A stretch of 64,000 nucleotides of DNA from Clostridium sp. (GCA_031272895.1 JAISSW010000008.1:1-64000); one strand, 5' to 3'; shown: positions 1 through 9,748, counted from the first letter of the stretch. The notes: a model not told the origin generated them from the letters alone. Numbers and translations: made by a program.

Positions 1-60
1 CCCGGCTCCCGGCTCCCGGCTCCCGGCTCCCGGCTCCCGGCTCCCGGCTCCCGGCTCCCC
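1..60. repeat. Heptanucleotide tandem repeat (CCCGGCT)x8 plus CCCC at the window edge
   Basis: Direct reading: CCCGGCT repeated without interruption over positions 1-56, then CCCC. Confidence 0.95.
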
Positions 61-276
61 AAGGATTATACGCGCTTCGACATCTCTCGTCAATAGCTTG
101 CGAGAATTATTCGGCATAAATCCCCCGATTTGCCAAAATTCCTGTGGTTTGGCTAAAGTATAGCATATGTGAGGGTGATTGTCAAGGATGCGGCCTGTAT
201 AGCGATTTTTGATCTGTGGAGATTGTTTGAGGGCGCTGATTTGCTACCCCCTCAAATTTTTATCTCCCCTCCCCTA

Positions 277-305
277 TTGCAAATGAACGCGAAATGCGGT
301 ATAAT
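277..305 (+). promoter_or_regulatory. SigA-type promoter of prs (TTGCAA-17-TATAAT)
   Basis: TTGCAA 277-282, 17-nt spacer, TATAAT 300-305, about 50 nt upstream of the prs start. Confidence 0.7.
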
Positions 306-355
306 ATTATCCCGTAAAAGAAGTAACTATGCAGGAATGATTACGGGGGTTTTTT

Positions 356-1546
356 ATGCCGGAGCTTGAAGATTTATTCGAAACATCAATGCCGCTTGGT
401 CCCGTGGGCTTAATCGCTCTTCCGGGCTGCGAATCACTCGCCGCTAAAATTGATTACTATCTGTTCAAGTGGCGCAACGGGAGAAACCCCGAACACAAGA
501 GCAGTCTTAACTTCACCGGTTATAACCGAGATACCTACCTTATTCAAACCGTGTTTCACCGCTTCGCCACCGGAGAGGGCAAATGCGTAATTGAGCAATC
601 GGTGCGCGGATATGATATTTACCTGCTGTGCGATGTGTTCAACTACGGTGTCACAACGGATATGTACGGCTTTAAGAACGTACCGATGGGACCGGACGCG
701 CACTATGCCAACCTAAAGAGGGCAATAAGCGCCATTGCGGGCAAGGCTCGCCGAGTCAGCGTTATTATGCCAATGCTTTACGAGGGCCGCCAACACAAGC
801 GTTCCCTGCGCGAGAGCCTCGACTGCGCCCAAGCCCTGCAGGAGCTGACCGCCATGGGCGTTGAGAACATAATTACTTTTGACGCGCACGATTCACGCGT
901 GCAGAACGCAATACCGCTCAGCGGCTTTGAGAATGTGCGCCCAACCTACCAGATGATTAAGGCTCTGCACAGAGCCGAGCCTAACCTTAATATAGACAAC
1001 GACCACCTTGTTGTCATCTCCCCCGACGAGGGCGCCATGAACCGCTGCATTTACTACGCAACGGTGCTTGGTGTGGAGCTTGGGATGTTCTACAAGCGCA
1101 GGGACTACACAAGGATTGTTGCGGGCAGAAACCCAATCCTTGCGCACGAATTTTTGGGAACCTCTTTAGACGGTAAGGATGCAATTGTTGTTGACGACAT
1201 GATTTCCTCCGGCGAATCCATGCTGGACGTGGTGCGCAAGCTTAAGGAGCTGCACGCGGGCAGGATTTTTGTGTTCGCCGCCTTTGGCTTATTTAACAAC
1301 GGGCTTGACGCTTTCGACAAGGCCTACGAGAATGGGCTGTTCAACCGTGTGTTCACAACCAACACGGTCTACCGTTCGCCGGAGCTCTTGCAGCGGGAAT
1401 GGTACACTGAGGTTGATATGTCTAAGTATATATCATATATTATTGACAACCTTAATCACGACCTTTCAATCAGCCGCCTGCTTAACCCAACAGATAAAAT
1501 TGAGGTTTTGCTGGCAAACCACAGGCAAGCGCAGCAAAACTCATAG
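356..1546 (+). CDS. prs: Ribose-phosphate pyrophosphokinase
   Basis: PRPP synthetase-like sequence with the PRPP-binding motif [13 protein letters not shown]. Confidence 0.85.
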   Translation: MPELEDLFETSMPLGPVGLIALPGCESLAAKIDYYLFKWRNGRNPEHKSSLNFTGYNRDTYLIQTVFHRFATGEGKCVIEQSVRGYDIYLLCDVFNYGVTTDMYGFKNVPMGPDAHYANLKRAISAIAGKARRVSVIMPMLYEGRQHKRSLRESLDCAQALQELTAMGVENIITFDAHDSRVQNAIPLSGFENVRPTYQMIKALHRAEPNLNIDNDHLVVISPDEGAMNRCIYYATVLGVELGMFYKRRDYTRIVAGRNPILAHEFLGTSLDGKDAIVVDDMISSGESMLDVVRKLKELHAGRIFVFAAFGLFNNGLDAFDKAYENGLFNRVFTTNTVYRSPELLQREWYTEVDMSKYISYIIDNLNHDLSISRLLNPTDKIEVLLANHRQAQQNS

Positions 1547-1548
1547 TA

Positions 1549-3189
1549 ATGAACACAAAGAATGGAGGAGAGCTTATGTCCGCAACAAAGTACATTTTCG
1601 TCACGGGCGGCGTCGTTTCGGGGCTTGGCAAGGGCATTACCGCCGCTTCCTTGGGACGCTTGCTTAAGGCGCGGGGACTGCAGGTGCGTTCCATGAAGAT
1701 GGACCCCTACCTTAACGTGGACCCCGGCACGATGAACCCAAAGCAGCACGGCGAGGTGTTTGTGACCGAGGACGGCGCCGAAACCGACCTTGACCTTGGG
1801 CATTACGAGCGCTTTATTGACGAGAACCTGAGCCGCAACAGCGTTTGTACCTCCGGGACGGTGTTTGACACGGTGCTGCGCAATGAGCGCGAGGGTGTAT
1901 ACGAGGGCAAAACAGTGCAGATAATACCCCATATCACCAACGAAATGCAGCGCAGGATTGCACTCAACGACGGGGCGGACGTTGTTCTTGTGGAGATAGG
2001 CGGAACGGTCGGCGACATTGAAAGTCAGCCCTTTTTGGAGGCGATACGCCAATTTTCCTTAAGGCGTGGGCGGGCAAACTGTATGTTCATTCACGTCACC
2101 CTGCTGCCTTTTATTGCCGCAAGCAAGGAATTAAAGACTAAGCCTACTCAGCACTCCGTTAAGGAGCTTTTGAACGTGGGAATCAGCCCGGATGTTATTG
2201 TTTGCCGCACGGAATACCCTATTGACGATGATATTCGGGCAAAAATCGCCCTGTTCTGCAACGTGCCCGAAGATTGTGTTATTGAAAACAAGGACCTCCC
2301 CTGCCTTTACGAGGTACCGCTGGTGCTGGAGAAGCAGCGCCTTGCGGACATTGTAATCCGCCGCTTGGGCATTGTGTGCGGCAGCCCGGATTTGACCGAC
2401 TGGTGCGACATGGTACGCCGCCGCCAAAACCTGACCGACTGCGTAATTATCAGCCTTGTGGGTAAGTATATTGAGCTGCACGACAGCTACCTCTCCGTTG
2501 TGGAAAGCCTTACGCACGCCGGAATCGCCTGCGGCTGCAAGGTGATTGTTGATTGGGTCGACAGCGAGGCTCTGACTCCGGAAAACTTAGAGGCGGTTTT
2601 TGCCCAATCCGATGGCATACTTGTGCCGGGCGGCTTTGGCAACAGGGGAATTCCCGGCAAGATTTTGGCGGCCGGCTATGCTCGCACGCACGGAATTCCG
2701 TTCCTTGGCATTTGCCTTGGAATGCAGGTTGCCTGTATTGAGTTTGCGCGCAGCGTTTTGGGGCTTGAGGAGGCTGATTCCACGGAATTTAACCCCAAAT
2801 CCCCCGACCCGATTATTGACCTTATGCCGGACCAGCGCGGTGTTATCTTCGGCGGCACAATGCGCTTGGGCAAATATCCCTGCCACTTGGCGGAGGGCTC
2901 TATGCTGGCAAAGCTCTACGGCACGACTGACGTCAGCGAGCGGCACCGTCACCGTTATGAGTTCAACAATGATTACCGTGAGCGCTTCGAAAAGGCGGGG
3001 CTTAAGCTGGTGGGTATTTCGCCGGACGGCAACATTGTTGAAATGGTTGAGCTTGAGGGGCACCCCTACTTTGCGGCGACGCAGGCTCACCCGGAATTCA
3101 AATCCCGCCCCAACAGGGCGCACCCGTTGTTTGTGGGGCTTGTGGGAACAGCCCTCAGTGAGAAAAAGGCAAAGGAAAATAAAAAATAA
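1549..3189 (+). CDS. pyrG: CTP synthase (start may be the internal ATG at 1576)
   Basis: [31 protein letters not shown]-terminus; glutaminase motif [10 protein letters not shown]. Confidence 0.95.
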   Translation: MNTKNGGELMSATKYIFVTGGVVSGLGKGITAASLGRLLKARGLQVRSMKMDPYLNVDPGTMNPKQHGEVFVTEDGAETDLDLGHYERFIDENLSRNSVCTSGTVFDTVLRNEREGVYEGKTVQIIPHITNEMQRRIALNDGADVVLVEIGGTVGDIESQPFLEAIRQFSLRRGRANCMFIHVTLLPFIAASKELKTKPTQHSVKELLNVGISPDVIVCRTEYPIDDDIRAKIALFCNVPEDCVIENKDLPCLYEVPLVLEKQRLADIVIRRLGIVCGSPDLTDWCDMVRRRQNLTDCVIISLVGKYIELHDSYLSVVESLTHAGIACGCKVIVDWVDSEALTPENLEAVFAQSDGILVPGGFGNRGIPGKILAAGYARTHGIPFLGICLGMQVACIEFARSVLGLEEADSTEFNPKSPDPIIDLMPDQRGVIFGGTMRLGKYPCHLAEGSMLAKLYGTTDVSERHRHRYEFNNDYRERFEKAGLKLVGISPDGNIVEMVELEGHPYFAATQAHPEFKSRPNRAHPLFVGLVGTALSEKKAKENKK

Positions 3190-3200
3190 GGAGCAAAAAA

Positions 3201-3695
3201 ATGTCAGACAAGTCAGTTAAGGGGCAAACTGAATTCACCGCAAAGGAAAACATTTGGATTACAATCAAATACTTTCTCATTGCCGCGTCGGCAGGAGCAA
3301 TTCAAGCCATTTCCTTTACTATTCTGAACGAGTTTGTCTTCCACGACCAAGACAACCCCTATGGTTGGAGCTACTTTATTGCGTTGGTGCTATCCGTGCT
3401 TTGGAACTTTACAATCAACCGCAGGTATACATTTAAGTCTGTGGCAAACGTGCCGCGCGCAATGTTGCTTGTGTTTGCTTACTATCTTGTCTTTACGCCT
3501 CTGTCAATCTGGTGGGGCGTAGCGCTGACAAATGCTTTCTCCCAAGATTGGGTAGAATATGTGGTGCTGGTTGGTACCATGCTTGTCAACGGCGTCACGG
3601 AGTACCTCTACCAGCGCTTGGTCATTTACCGCGGCACAATCAACACAAATGAGCTTGCGCAGAAAGATAAACCCGGCGAGGACGGGGAAGAATAA
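3201..3695 (+). CDS. GtrA-family membrane protein
   Basis: Four hydrophobic segments with WNFTINRRYTFKS, typical of GtrA-like proteins. Confidence 0.75.
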   Translation: MSDKSVKGQTEFTAKENIWITIKYFLIAASAGAIQAISFTILNEFVFHDQDNPYGWSYFIALVLSVLWNFTINRRYTFKSVANVPRAMLLVFAYYLVFTPLSIWWGVALTNAFSQDWVEYVVLVGTMLVNGVTEYLYQRLVIYRGTINTNELAQKDKPGEDGEE

Positions 3696-3706
3696 GCACC
3701 GGTCAA

Positions 3707-4414
3707 TTGAAAGGAAGAAAAATGGAAACAAGCGCCAACGAGGGCAAAAGCCTTGAACGTGAGGTGAACGGGGTAAGCTATGCGCGCATACCCGTGCGCA
3801 CCCACGTTATAACCGACGCAGACACAATTTCTGCCGTGCTGGAGCAATATGTGAGTCCCCTGCTGCAGGAGGGCGATATTGTGTTCATAAGCGAAAAGGC
3901 GGTCGCCTGCACACAAAGGCGCGCCATACCCATGGAGGATATCCACCCAACGCTGTTGGCAAGGCTGCTGTGCAGGTTTGTCTACAAAAATCCGTTTGGG
4001 ATTGGGCTTTCCATACCCGAAACAATGCAGTGCGCCCTGGACGAGTGCGGACGCCTGCGCATACTTTGGGCGGCCTTTGTCAGCGTAATCGGCAAGCTAA
4101 TCGGCAAGCGCGGTTGGTTTTATGAGGTTGCGGGCGAAAAGGCGCGCGGCATCGACGGTCCCTGCGACTGTACCCTGCCGCCGTATAACCACTATGTTGT
4201 TTTAACGCCCGATAACCCCGAAAGGGTCGCCGCTGACTGTGCTGCTCAGTTGGGTGTTGCCTTTGCCGTTGTTGACGCAAACGACCTTGGGGTTAATATC
4301 CTCGGCTCCTCCGCCGACGCGCCGCCAAAGGACATAATTGCGGAAATGATTCGTGACAATCCGCTTGGGCAAAGCGCCCAGCAAACCCCCATAGGTATAA
4401 TCCGCAGAGCTTAA
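3707..4414 (+). CDS. Coenzyme F420-0:L-glutamate ligase-like (CofE-like) protein
   Basis: IPVRTHVITDADTI, GDIVFISEKAVACTQRRA, GIDGPCDCTLPPYNHYVVLTPDNP resemble the F420 ligase family. Confidence 0.6.
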   Translation: MKGRKMETSANEGKSLEREVNGVSYARIPVRTHVITDADTISAVLEQYVSPLLQEGDIVFISEKAVACTQRRAIPMEDIHPTLLARLLCRFVYKNPFGIGLSIPETMQCALDECGRLRILWAAFVSVIGKLIGKRGWFYEVAGEKARGIDGPCDCTLPPYNHYVVLTPDNPERVAADCAAQLGVAFAVVDANDLGVNILGSSADAPPKDIIAEMIRDNPLGQSAQQTPIGIIRRA

Positions 4415-4434
4415 GTCGCTTGAGGTAACGCGCA

Positions 4435-4905
4435 TTGATTAAGCTATTCGTGTTCGGTCGGCTTAAGGAGCCGCATTTTCGCCTTGCCGCTGAGGAATAC
4501 ATAAAGCGCTTGGGCGGGCTTTGCAGGCTTTCCGTGCGGGAGCTTGAGCCTGCTTTTTTACCGCAGAATCCAAGTGAAGCACAAATCCGTGCGACGCTGG
4601 AAAAAGAGGGTGAAGCCCTGCTTGCGGTCTTGCCGCCGCGCGGTAAGGTTTGCGCCCTTTGCGTTGAGGGCAAGGCTGTTTCAACGGAGGATTTTGCCCT
4701 CAGACTGGAGGAGCTTGAGCAAAACGGCGGCGTGAGCTTTGTTATCGGCTCATCCTTCGGACTTGCGGAGGCAGTGAAGCAGCGTGCCGATTGGCGGCTT
4801 TCGCTCTCACCAATGACGCTGCCGCACGAGCTTGCGCGTGTTGTGCTGTTGGAACAGCTTTACAGGGCGCGTATGATTAGCGCCGGACGTAAATACCACA
4901 AATAA
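4435..4905 (+). CDS. rlmH: 23S rRNA (pseudouridine1915-N3)-methyltransferase RlmH
   Basis: FVIGSSFGLAEAVKQRADWRLSLSPMTLPHELARVVLLEQLYRA motif; TTG start. Confidence 0.92.
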   Translation: MIKLFVFGRLKEPHFRLAAEEYIKRLGGLCRLSVRELEPAFLPQNPSEAQIRATLEKEGEALLAVLPPRGKVCALCVEGKAVSTEDFALRLEELEQNGGVSFVIGSSFGLAEAVKQRADWRLSLSPMTLPHELARVVLLEQLYRARMISAGRKYHK

Positions 4906-4935
4906 CCCCCACCTTGCGCACGGCAGGTGGGGGTT
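4904..4935. terminator. Hairpin terminator between convergent rlmH and MFS genes
   Basis: AACCCCCACCT / AGGTGGGGGTT inverted repeat; no strong T-run, so confidence is moderate. Confidence 0.55.
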
Positions 4936-4961
4936 GGTACTCACCGCAGGGCAACCGCAAA

Positions 4962-6440
4962 CTATTCCGCATCGGCTGATTCTGTAACGGCAACAGCTTC
5001 GCCGGACGTTCCGCCGGCAGGGGCACCGTTGATTTTGGTGTTGTAGAACTTCAGCGGAATAAGCATAAGCAGCCAAGCAATGGCGGGTATTATTGTGAAC
5101 ATGGCAAAAAGTGTCGCGCGCGCGGGGTCCTCCTGTGGGGTAGGTACTGCGTCGTCGTGCGTATTGTAGTTTGACCACGCAAGCAGCCACAGCGCAATAG
5201 CCGAGGAGGCGGAGTTTTGCAGCTTACCGGTGAAGGAAATCAAGGAAAGCATGACGCCCTCCGTGCGCTTGCCCGTCAGCTTCTCCATGTAATCCACGGT
5301 TTCGGCTTCCATTTCCTTGCTACACAAGTTTTTGAATTCCAACGGAATGACCGACAGCCCGATTTGCAGGCAGACCAAAATGCCAATCCAAAGCTTTTCG
5401 GGTTCGTTGCCGTTGTTCAACAGCTCGCCCCTTGTTGAAACGTAAAGCAGCAGGTGTACTGCGGCAGCCGCCGCGCAGCAAATCATGTAAAACCTTTTGA
5501 AGTCCATGCGCTTGCCGAATTTTTGCGCAATCAGCGGCACAAGCAAGCCCGCCAATATCGGCGAGGGGGCCGCCGCGATTTCCAAGCCTAGGACATAATG
5601 GCTGTCGTTCATAACGTCCACCGCAAAGTACATACGCACGGCGGCGGGCAGGGTTGTGAATATGAACAATATGTTGGAAATAACAAGCATGAGCAGCGGC
5701 TTATTGTGCAGCAGCAGCCATATACATTCCTTAACGCTGGGTATGTCCTCGGAATAGTTTGCGCGTTCTTTCGTCCAATAGAAGGTTGGACGCGTGAGCA
5801 AAACCATGCCGAAGCAGGCGATAAACGCCGCCAAGGTGTATGCGCCGCCAGTGTTTTTGCCGCTGAAGATGAAAGTTGATACGGGGACTATTCCTCCTGC
5901 TATTGCGCCCAGAACCGCCCTGCCTATTGCGGAGATTCCGAACAGCTTCGTCCGCTCAATCCCGTTTGGCGACATTGAATATGCAAGCGCCCCAATCGGT
6001 ACGTCAACGGCGGTATACGCCATATCCCAGCCAACATATGCAATGAGCATGAAGATGAGCTTAAACGTGGGGTTCCAATCGGGCTGCCCCAAAAAGAACA
6101 TGAGCGTAAACAGGGCGGAAACAAATGGCGCCCACTTGATATACGGGCGCATTTTGCCGTATTTTGTGCGTGTTTTGTCCACCAAAACACCTATAATCGG
6201 GTCATTTACGGCGTCCCAAATGCCGCAAAACAGGCGAATATTGCCCGCAACGTCAGGACGCAAGCCCAAAATGTTGGTCATGAAGTAGTTGACCTTGTCG
6301 GAGGACATAATGGAGGTGGACATCCCCTGCCCGCCGCGCCCCATGGCGTAACCGAGCGCTTCTTTCCAGGTTAGGTAGGTTTCTTCGCCGGTTTCTGTGT
6401 TAACGATTTTCCTGCTCAAAAAGGTTTTTACAAATCCCAT
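4962..6440 (-). CDS. MFS transporter, GPH (glycoside-pentoside-hexuronide) cation symporter-like
   Basis: About 12 hydrophobic segments; GIWDAVNDPIIGVLVDKTRTKYGKMRPYI motif. Confidence 0.8.
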   Translation of the reverse strand: MGFVKTFLSRKIVNTETGEETYLTWKEALGYAMGRGGQGMSTSIMSSDKVNYFMTNILGLRPDVAGNIRLFCGIWDAVNDPIIGVLVDKTRTKYGKMRPYIKWAPFVSALFTLMFFLGQPDWNPTFKLIFMLIAYVGWDMAYTAVDVPIGALAYSMSPNGIERTKLFGISAIGRAVLGAIAGGIVPVSTFIFSGKNTGGAYTLAAFIACFGMVLLTRPTFYWTKERANYSEDIPSVKECIWLLLHNKPLLMLVISNILFIFTTLPAAVRMYFAVDVMNDSHYVLGLEIAAAPSPILAGLLVPLIAQKFGKRMDFKRFYMICCAAAAAVHLLLYVSTRGELLNNGNEPEKLWIGILVCLQIGLSVIPLEFKNLCSKEMEAETVDYMEKLTGKRTEGVMLSLISFTGKLQNSASSAIALWLLAWSNYNTHDDAVPTPQEDPARATLFAMFTIIPAIAWLLMLIPLKFYNTKINGAPAGGTSGEAVAVTESADAE

Positions 6441-6512
6441 GATTTCCCCCTATATTATGCTATTTTTTGTCGCCAATACATAGTGTAGCAGATTTCACAA
6501 AAAAATGCAATA

Positions 6513-6546
6513 AAAACGGCCGCGTTTCTCTGCGCGACCGTTTTTT
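6513..6546. terminator. Intrinsic terminator hairpin, possibly bidirectional
   Basis: AACGGCCGCG...CGCGACCGTT flanked by A- and T-runs. Confidence 0.6.
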
Positions 6547-6554
6547 GTTGTTAT

Positions 6555-8114
6555 TTAGTCGAATAAGCCGAGCCACAGGGTGCCGAGCGTTAGCCAGAAA
6601 CGGAAGAAGTGCAGGACGGTTTCAAACATTCCTTGCAGCAGGCCCGCTATGCCGGAACGCCCCGCCGTGGGAGTATAAGGATACACAACGCTCCTGTCAG
6701 CGCTTTGGGTTAGGTACTGCGGGTAGTCCTCGTTGCTGAAAACGCTTGGCGTTGTTTTGGAATCAAAGAACCATTCGCCAAAGGCAACCGCGGAATCAAA
6801 GCCCTGTGTATGTGAAGCGCCGCACATAAACCAGGTTTGCTCCGGCAGCAGGCAGGTGGAGGCGTCCACACAACCGTCTGAGGAGAGGTGGTTATGCCCA
6901 TCGTCAATGGCTTGCGTGTAAATTAAGCCGCCCAGCTTGCCCAGTTGCTTGCCGTAGGGAGCCACCGTTGCGCCCGCAGAGGAAAGCGCGGCCTCAACAA
7001 CGGAATCGCCGCTCGCGCTCGCGTCCTCAACAAATGGGGTGCCGGGTGAACCGTAGGTTGAAAGAATGCCCACGCGCACACCGTTAGCAATGGCAGTTTT
7101 AATCAACTCGTCCGAGTGCTGCTGCACATTGTAGTGGTAATCGTCAATAATAGAAACAAGCTTGTCCCAAGAGGGGTCGCCCTTGAAGTTGATTTGCTTT
7201 GCGCTTTCATAGCCGTCGTCCGCGCAGAACGCCCAGCTCATTGGCAAGGTGAGGAGCGTGGGGGTAATACCCTCCTCAAACACGTCGTTAATAATCCTTT
7301 TTATTACCAAAGCATTACCCACGGTGGAAATTATTCGCAGGACACCCGAATCCCAAAGCAGCTTGAGCAAGGGCTTAAGCAGGCTGTCGTCAATCTCCCA
7401 GGTGGAGAACATATTGGTGTTGCCCAGCGCGTCGTTATCAATCATAACCTTGCGGTTAAAGACCTGAGAGAATATGCCGGAGCCGTTGTGCAGGCTGTTG
7501 ACTATGAGCACGGAGGCAAAGTCCTCTTCCTCAGGGTAGAGGTAAAAATAGGACATAAGTATGGTGCTGGAACCGCTGACCGTACGCACGTTGACCTTGC
7601 TGTGCCCGGTTTTTTCTTTAACCTGCTGCACAAAATCATGGAATGTAACCGCCAAATCCAGCGGGCTTTGCCGCCAATCGTAGTGCCAATAGTAGTTGCG
7701 GTTCTTTGTGTGGTCGGTGTTCGCAAGCTGCGAAGCGTTAGAGGGCTTTTTCTCGCCGCTTGTGCGCGTTATTCCGGGGTTAGCGCTTGTGCCGTCCTTG
7801 TTAAAGGCTATTGCGCCAAACAGCTTGTTGACTATGCTTGCAAAGGTTTTTCCGCTGCCGGCAAGCGCTTCCGCAACAATAGTGGCGGCCTTTGCGCCAA
7901 GCTCAGCAAAAACATCAGAGCCTTCGCCGGAGCTGGCGACTATTTGTTGGTCCGTCCCCTCATAAAGGTAGAGGTCGTGGAATGCGCCGTCCATCCAAAT
8001 TATCGGTACGTTTGTGCAGGTGGCCTCGTTGTGTGCTGTCGCGCCGAAAGCCACAAGCGGAACCGACAGCAGCAGCGTGGCGGCAAGCACTAAGGAAATA
8101 AGTTTTTTTGCCAT
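6555..8114 (-). CDS. Predicted secreted alpha/beta-hydrolase (lipase/LCAT-like) with hydrophobic C-terminal tail
   Basis: Signal peptide MAKKLISLVLAATLLLSVPLVAFGA; WHYDWRQSPLDLAVTFHDFVQQV...KVNVRTVSGSST resembles the lipase nucleophile region. Confidence 0.5.
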   Translation of the reverse strand: MAKKLISLVLAATLLLSVPLVAFGATAHNEATCTNVPIIWMDGAFHDLYLYEGTDQQIVASSGEGSDVFAELGAKAATIVAEALAGSGKTFASIVNKLFGAIAFNKDGTSANPGITRTSGEKKPSNASQLANTDHTKNRNYYWHYDWRQSPLDLAVTFHDFVQQVKEKTGHSKVNVRTVSGSSTILMSYFYLYPEEEDFASVLIVNSLHNGSGIFSQVFNRKVMIDNDALGNTNMFSTWEIDDSLLKPLLKLLWDSGVLRIISTVGNALVIKRIINDVFEEGITPTLLTLPMSWAFCADDGYESAKQINFKGDPSWDKLVSIIDDYHYNVQQHSDELIKTAIANGVRVGILSTYGSPGTPFVEDASASGDSVVEAALSSAGATVAPYGKQLGKLGGLIYTQAIDDGHNHLSSDGCVDASTCLLPEQTWFMCGASHTQGFDSAVAFGEWFFDSKTTPSVFSNEDYPQYLTQSADRSVVYPYTPTAGRSGIAGLLQGMFETVLHFFRFWLTLGTLWLGLFD

Positions 8115-8249
8115 GGTATGTATCCTTTCATTCAGCTATTACCAGTATTTGTTTTAAGTATATAGTGTTGCAGAAAAAATTTCAATGATAAAGTGATTAC
8201 AGGTTTGTGACGAAATTGTTAACACCTTATTTTACCATATCCCTTATGG

Positions 8250-8279
8250 GGATAAGAAACCAAGCGCCGCAGCATACTA
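8250..8279 (+). promoter_or_regulatory. Candidate forespore SigG/SigF promoter of the SASP gene
   Basis: GGATA 8250-8254, 18-nt spacer, CATACTA 8273-8279 (GNATR / CATNNTA pattern). Confidence 0.5.
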
Positions 8280-8315
8280 CAACCAACACCACAAGGTTAG
8301 GAGTTAGATACAGCT

Positions 8316-8543
8316 ATGGCAAAGTCGGCAAAAAAAGCGGCGGCGGGACACAAGGGCGCCCACGCCTCGGCGGATTCAAAAAAACAGCAAAAGCTCAGCC
8401 AAATGAAGCAGGAAGCCGCCAACGCAGTTGGCGTTACGCTTAAGCAGGGCGATAACGGACACCTTACCAGCAGGCAGGCAGGCTCTATCGGCGGGGAAAT
8501 GGTGAAGAAAATGATTGAGTCCTACGAGCAAAGCAAAAAATAA
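8316..8543 (+). CDS. Alpha/beta-type small acid-soluble spore protein with Lys/Ala-rich N-terminal extension
   Basis: MKQEAANAVGVTLKQGDNGHLTSRQAGSIGGEMVKKMIESYE matches the alpha/beta SASP signature. Confidence 0.9.
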   Translation: MAKSAKKAAAGHKGAHASADSKKQQKLSQMKQEAANAVGVTLKQGDNGHLTSRQAGSIGGEMVKKMIESYEQSKK

Positions 8544-8554
8544 CAGACAATCAA

Positions 8555-8584
8555 AAAGGAGCGTGGCGGAAGTCACGTTCCTTT
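8555..8584 (+). terminator. Intrinsic terminator after the SASP gene
   Basis: AAAGGAGCGTG...CACGTTCCTTT hairpin. Confidence 0.6.
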
Positions 8585-8590
8585 GTTGTG

Positions 8591-9655
8591 TTACAGCTTT
8601 TGGTCGCAGTAGCGGCAGCAAAGCCCGCCCTCAGTTTCGTCAAACAACCGCGGCAGGTATTGCTCCTTTTGGGTTATACATCTTGGATTTTGGCAGTGCG
8701 CGGAGTGTGTGTCCTTTAGCGTGGGCGGCACGCCGCGCTCCTCGTGCTCCATAATGCGCTGCAGCAGAGCCATGCGGGCGTAAAGCCCGTATTCCGTTTG
8801 CGCAAAGTAAGCGGCTCTCTCGTCGTCGTCAACCTCTACTGTAATTTCGTCTACGCGCGGCAGCGGGTGCAGCACGCGCATTGTTGGCTTTGCTAAGTCC
8901 AGCTTTGCCTTATCCAGAACAAAAACGCCCTTTTGCCTCTCGTATTCCTCCGGTGAAGCAAAGCGCTCCTTTTGGATTCGCGTCATGTAAAGCACGTCGA
9001 GCGCGGGGATGGATTTTTCCAAGCTGTCGGAAAACTCTACCGTGCAGCCGTTGGCAAGAATTTCCTCCTGCAAATACTGCGGCAGGCTAAGCTGCGGCGT
9101 TGAAATGAGAACAAAATGGTTGTTTTTGTATTTTGATAGAGTTCGCACAAGCGAATGAACCGTGCGTCCGTTTTTGTTGTCGCCGCAAAGTCCCACGGTA
9201 AGGTTGTCCAAGCGCCCGACCGTGTAGTTAAGCGTGGTTAAGTCCGCAAGGGTTTGCGTGGGGTGCAGGTGTCCGCCGTCGCCGGCGTTGATTACCGGGC
9301 AGCGTGTGTAAAGCCCCGCCGCCAGCGCCGCCCCCTCCCAGGGGGAACGAATAACCAGCACATCGGCATAATTGCTGATTACCCTAACCGTATCCTTAAG
9401 GCTCTCCCCCTTTGCCACGGAGGAATTATCCGGGTCGTCAAAGCCGATAAGCCTGCCGCCAAGCCGCAGCATTGCCGCTTGGAAAGAAAGCTGTGTGCGT
9501 GTGGAGGGCTCATAAAACAGCGTAGCCATTATTTTGTGCTCGCAGTTTCCGCGGTAATAGCGCGGGTTTTGGGCAATCTCTCCCGCAAAGCGCAGAATGT
9601 CCGACAGCTCTGAGGGACGAAGCTTTGCAAGGTCTATCAGGTCGCGCAGGTGCAT
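8591..9655 (-). CDS. pyrB: Aspartate carbamoyltransferase with C-terminal PyrI-like zinc-binding module
   Basis: FYEPSTRTQLSFQAAM, HPTQTLADL, VLHPLPRVDEI; C-terminal CQNPRCI...CCRYC. Confidence 0.92.
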   Translation of the reverse strand: MHLRDLIDLAKLRPSELSDILRFAGEIAQNPRYYRGNCEHKIMATLFYEPSTRTQLSFQAAMLRLGGRLIGFDDPDNSSVAKGESLKDTVRVISNYADVLVIRSPWEGAALAAGLYTRCPVINAGDGGHLHPTQTLADLTTLNYTVGRLDNLTVGLCGDNKNGRTVHSLVRTLSKYKNNHFVLISTPQLSLPQYLQEEILANGCTVEFSDSLEKSIPALDVLYMTRIQKERFASPEEYERQKGVFVLDKAKLDLAKPTMRVLHPLPRVDEITVEVDDDERAAYFAQTEYGLYARMALLQRIMEHEERGVPPTLKDTHSAHCQNPRCITQKEQYLPRLFDETEGGLCCRYCDQKL

Positions 9656-9703
9656 AAGCGTTAACCTCGGTTCCGTAGTATTTTGGCGAAATCAGCGCCT
9701 TAT

Positions 9704-9732
9704 AGTATACACCTTTTGAATTTGTTTGTAAA
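9704..9732 (-). promoter_or_regulatory. SigA-type promoter of pyrB (TTTACA-17-TATACT)
   Basis: On the minus strand TTTACA and TATACT with a 17-nt spacer. Confidence 0.6.
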
Positions 9733-9748
9733 GTTAGTGAAAAAACGC

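Noticed and set aside
2600-3220. 206-aa plus-frame ORF inside pyrG
   Set aside because: Alternative frame of the conserved CTP synthase C-terminus; Arg/Leu/Thr-rich noise.
7116-8093. 325-aa plus-strand ORF opposite the secreted hydrolase
   Set aside because: Antisense shadow ORF; no recognisable motifs and the minus strand has signal peptide and promoter-side logic.
9656-9709. PyrR/UMP attenuator in the pyrB leader
   Set aside because: Leader is very short, only a 4-bp GGCG/CGCC hairpin and no terminator/antiterminator pair.
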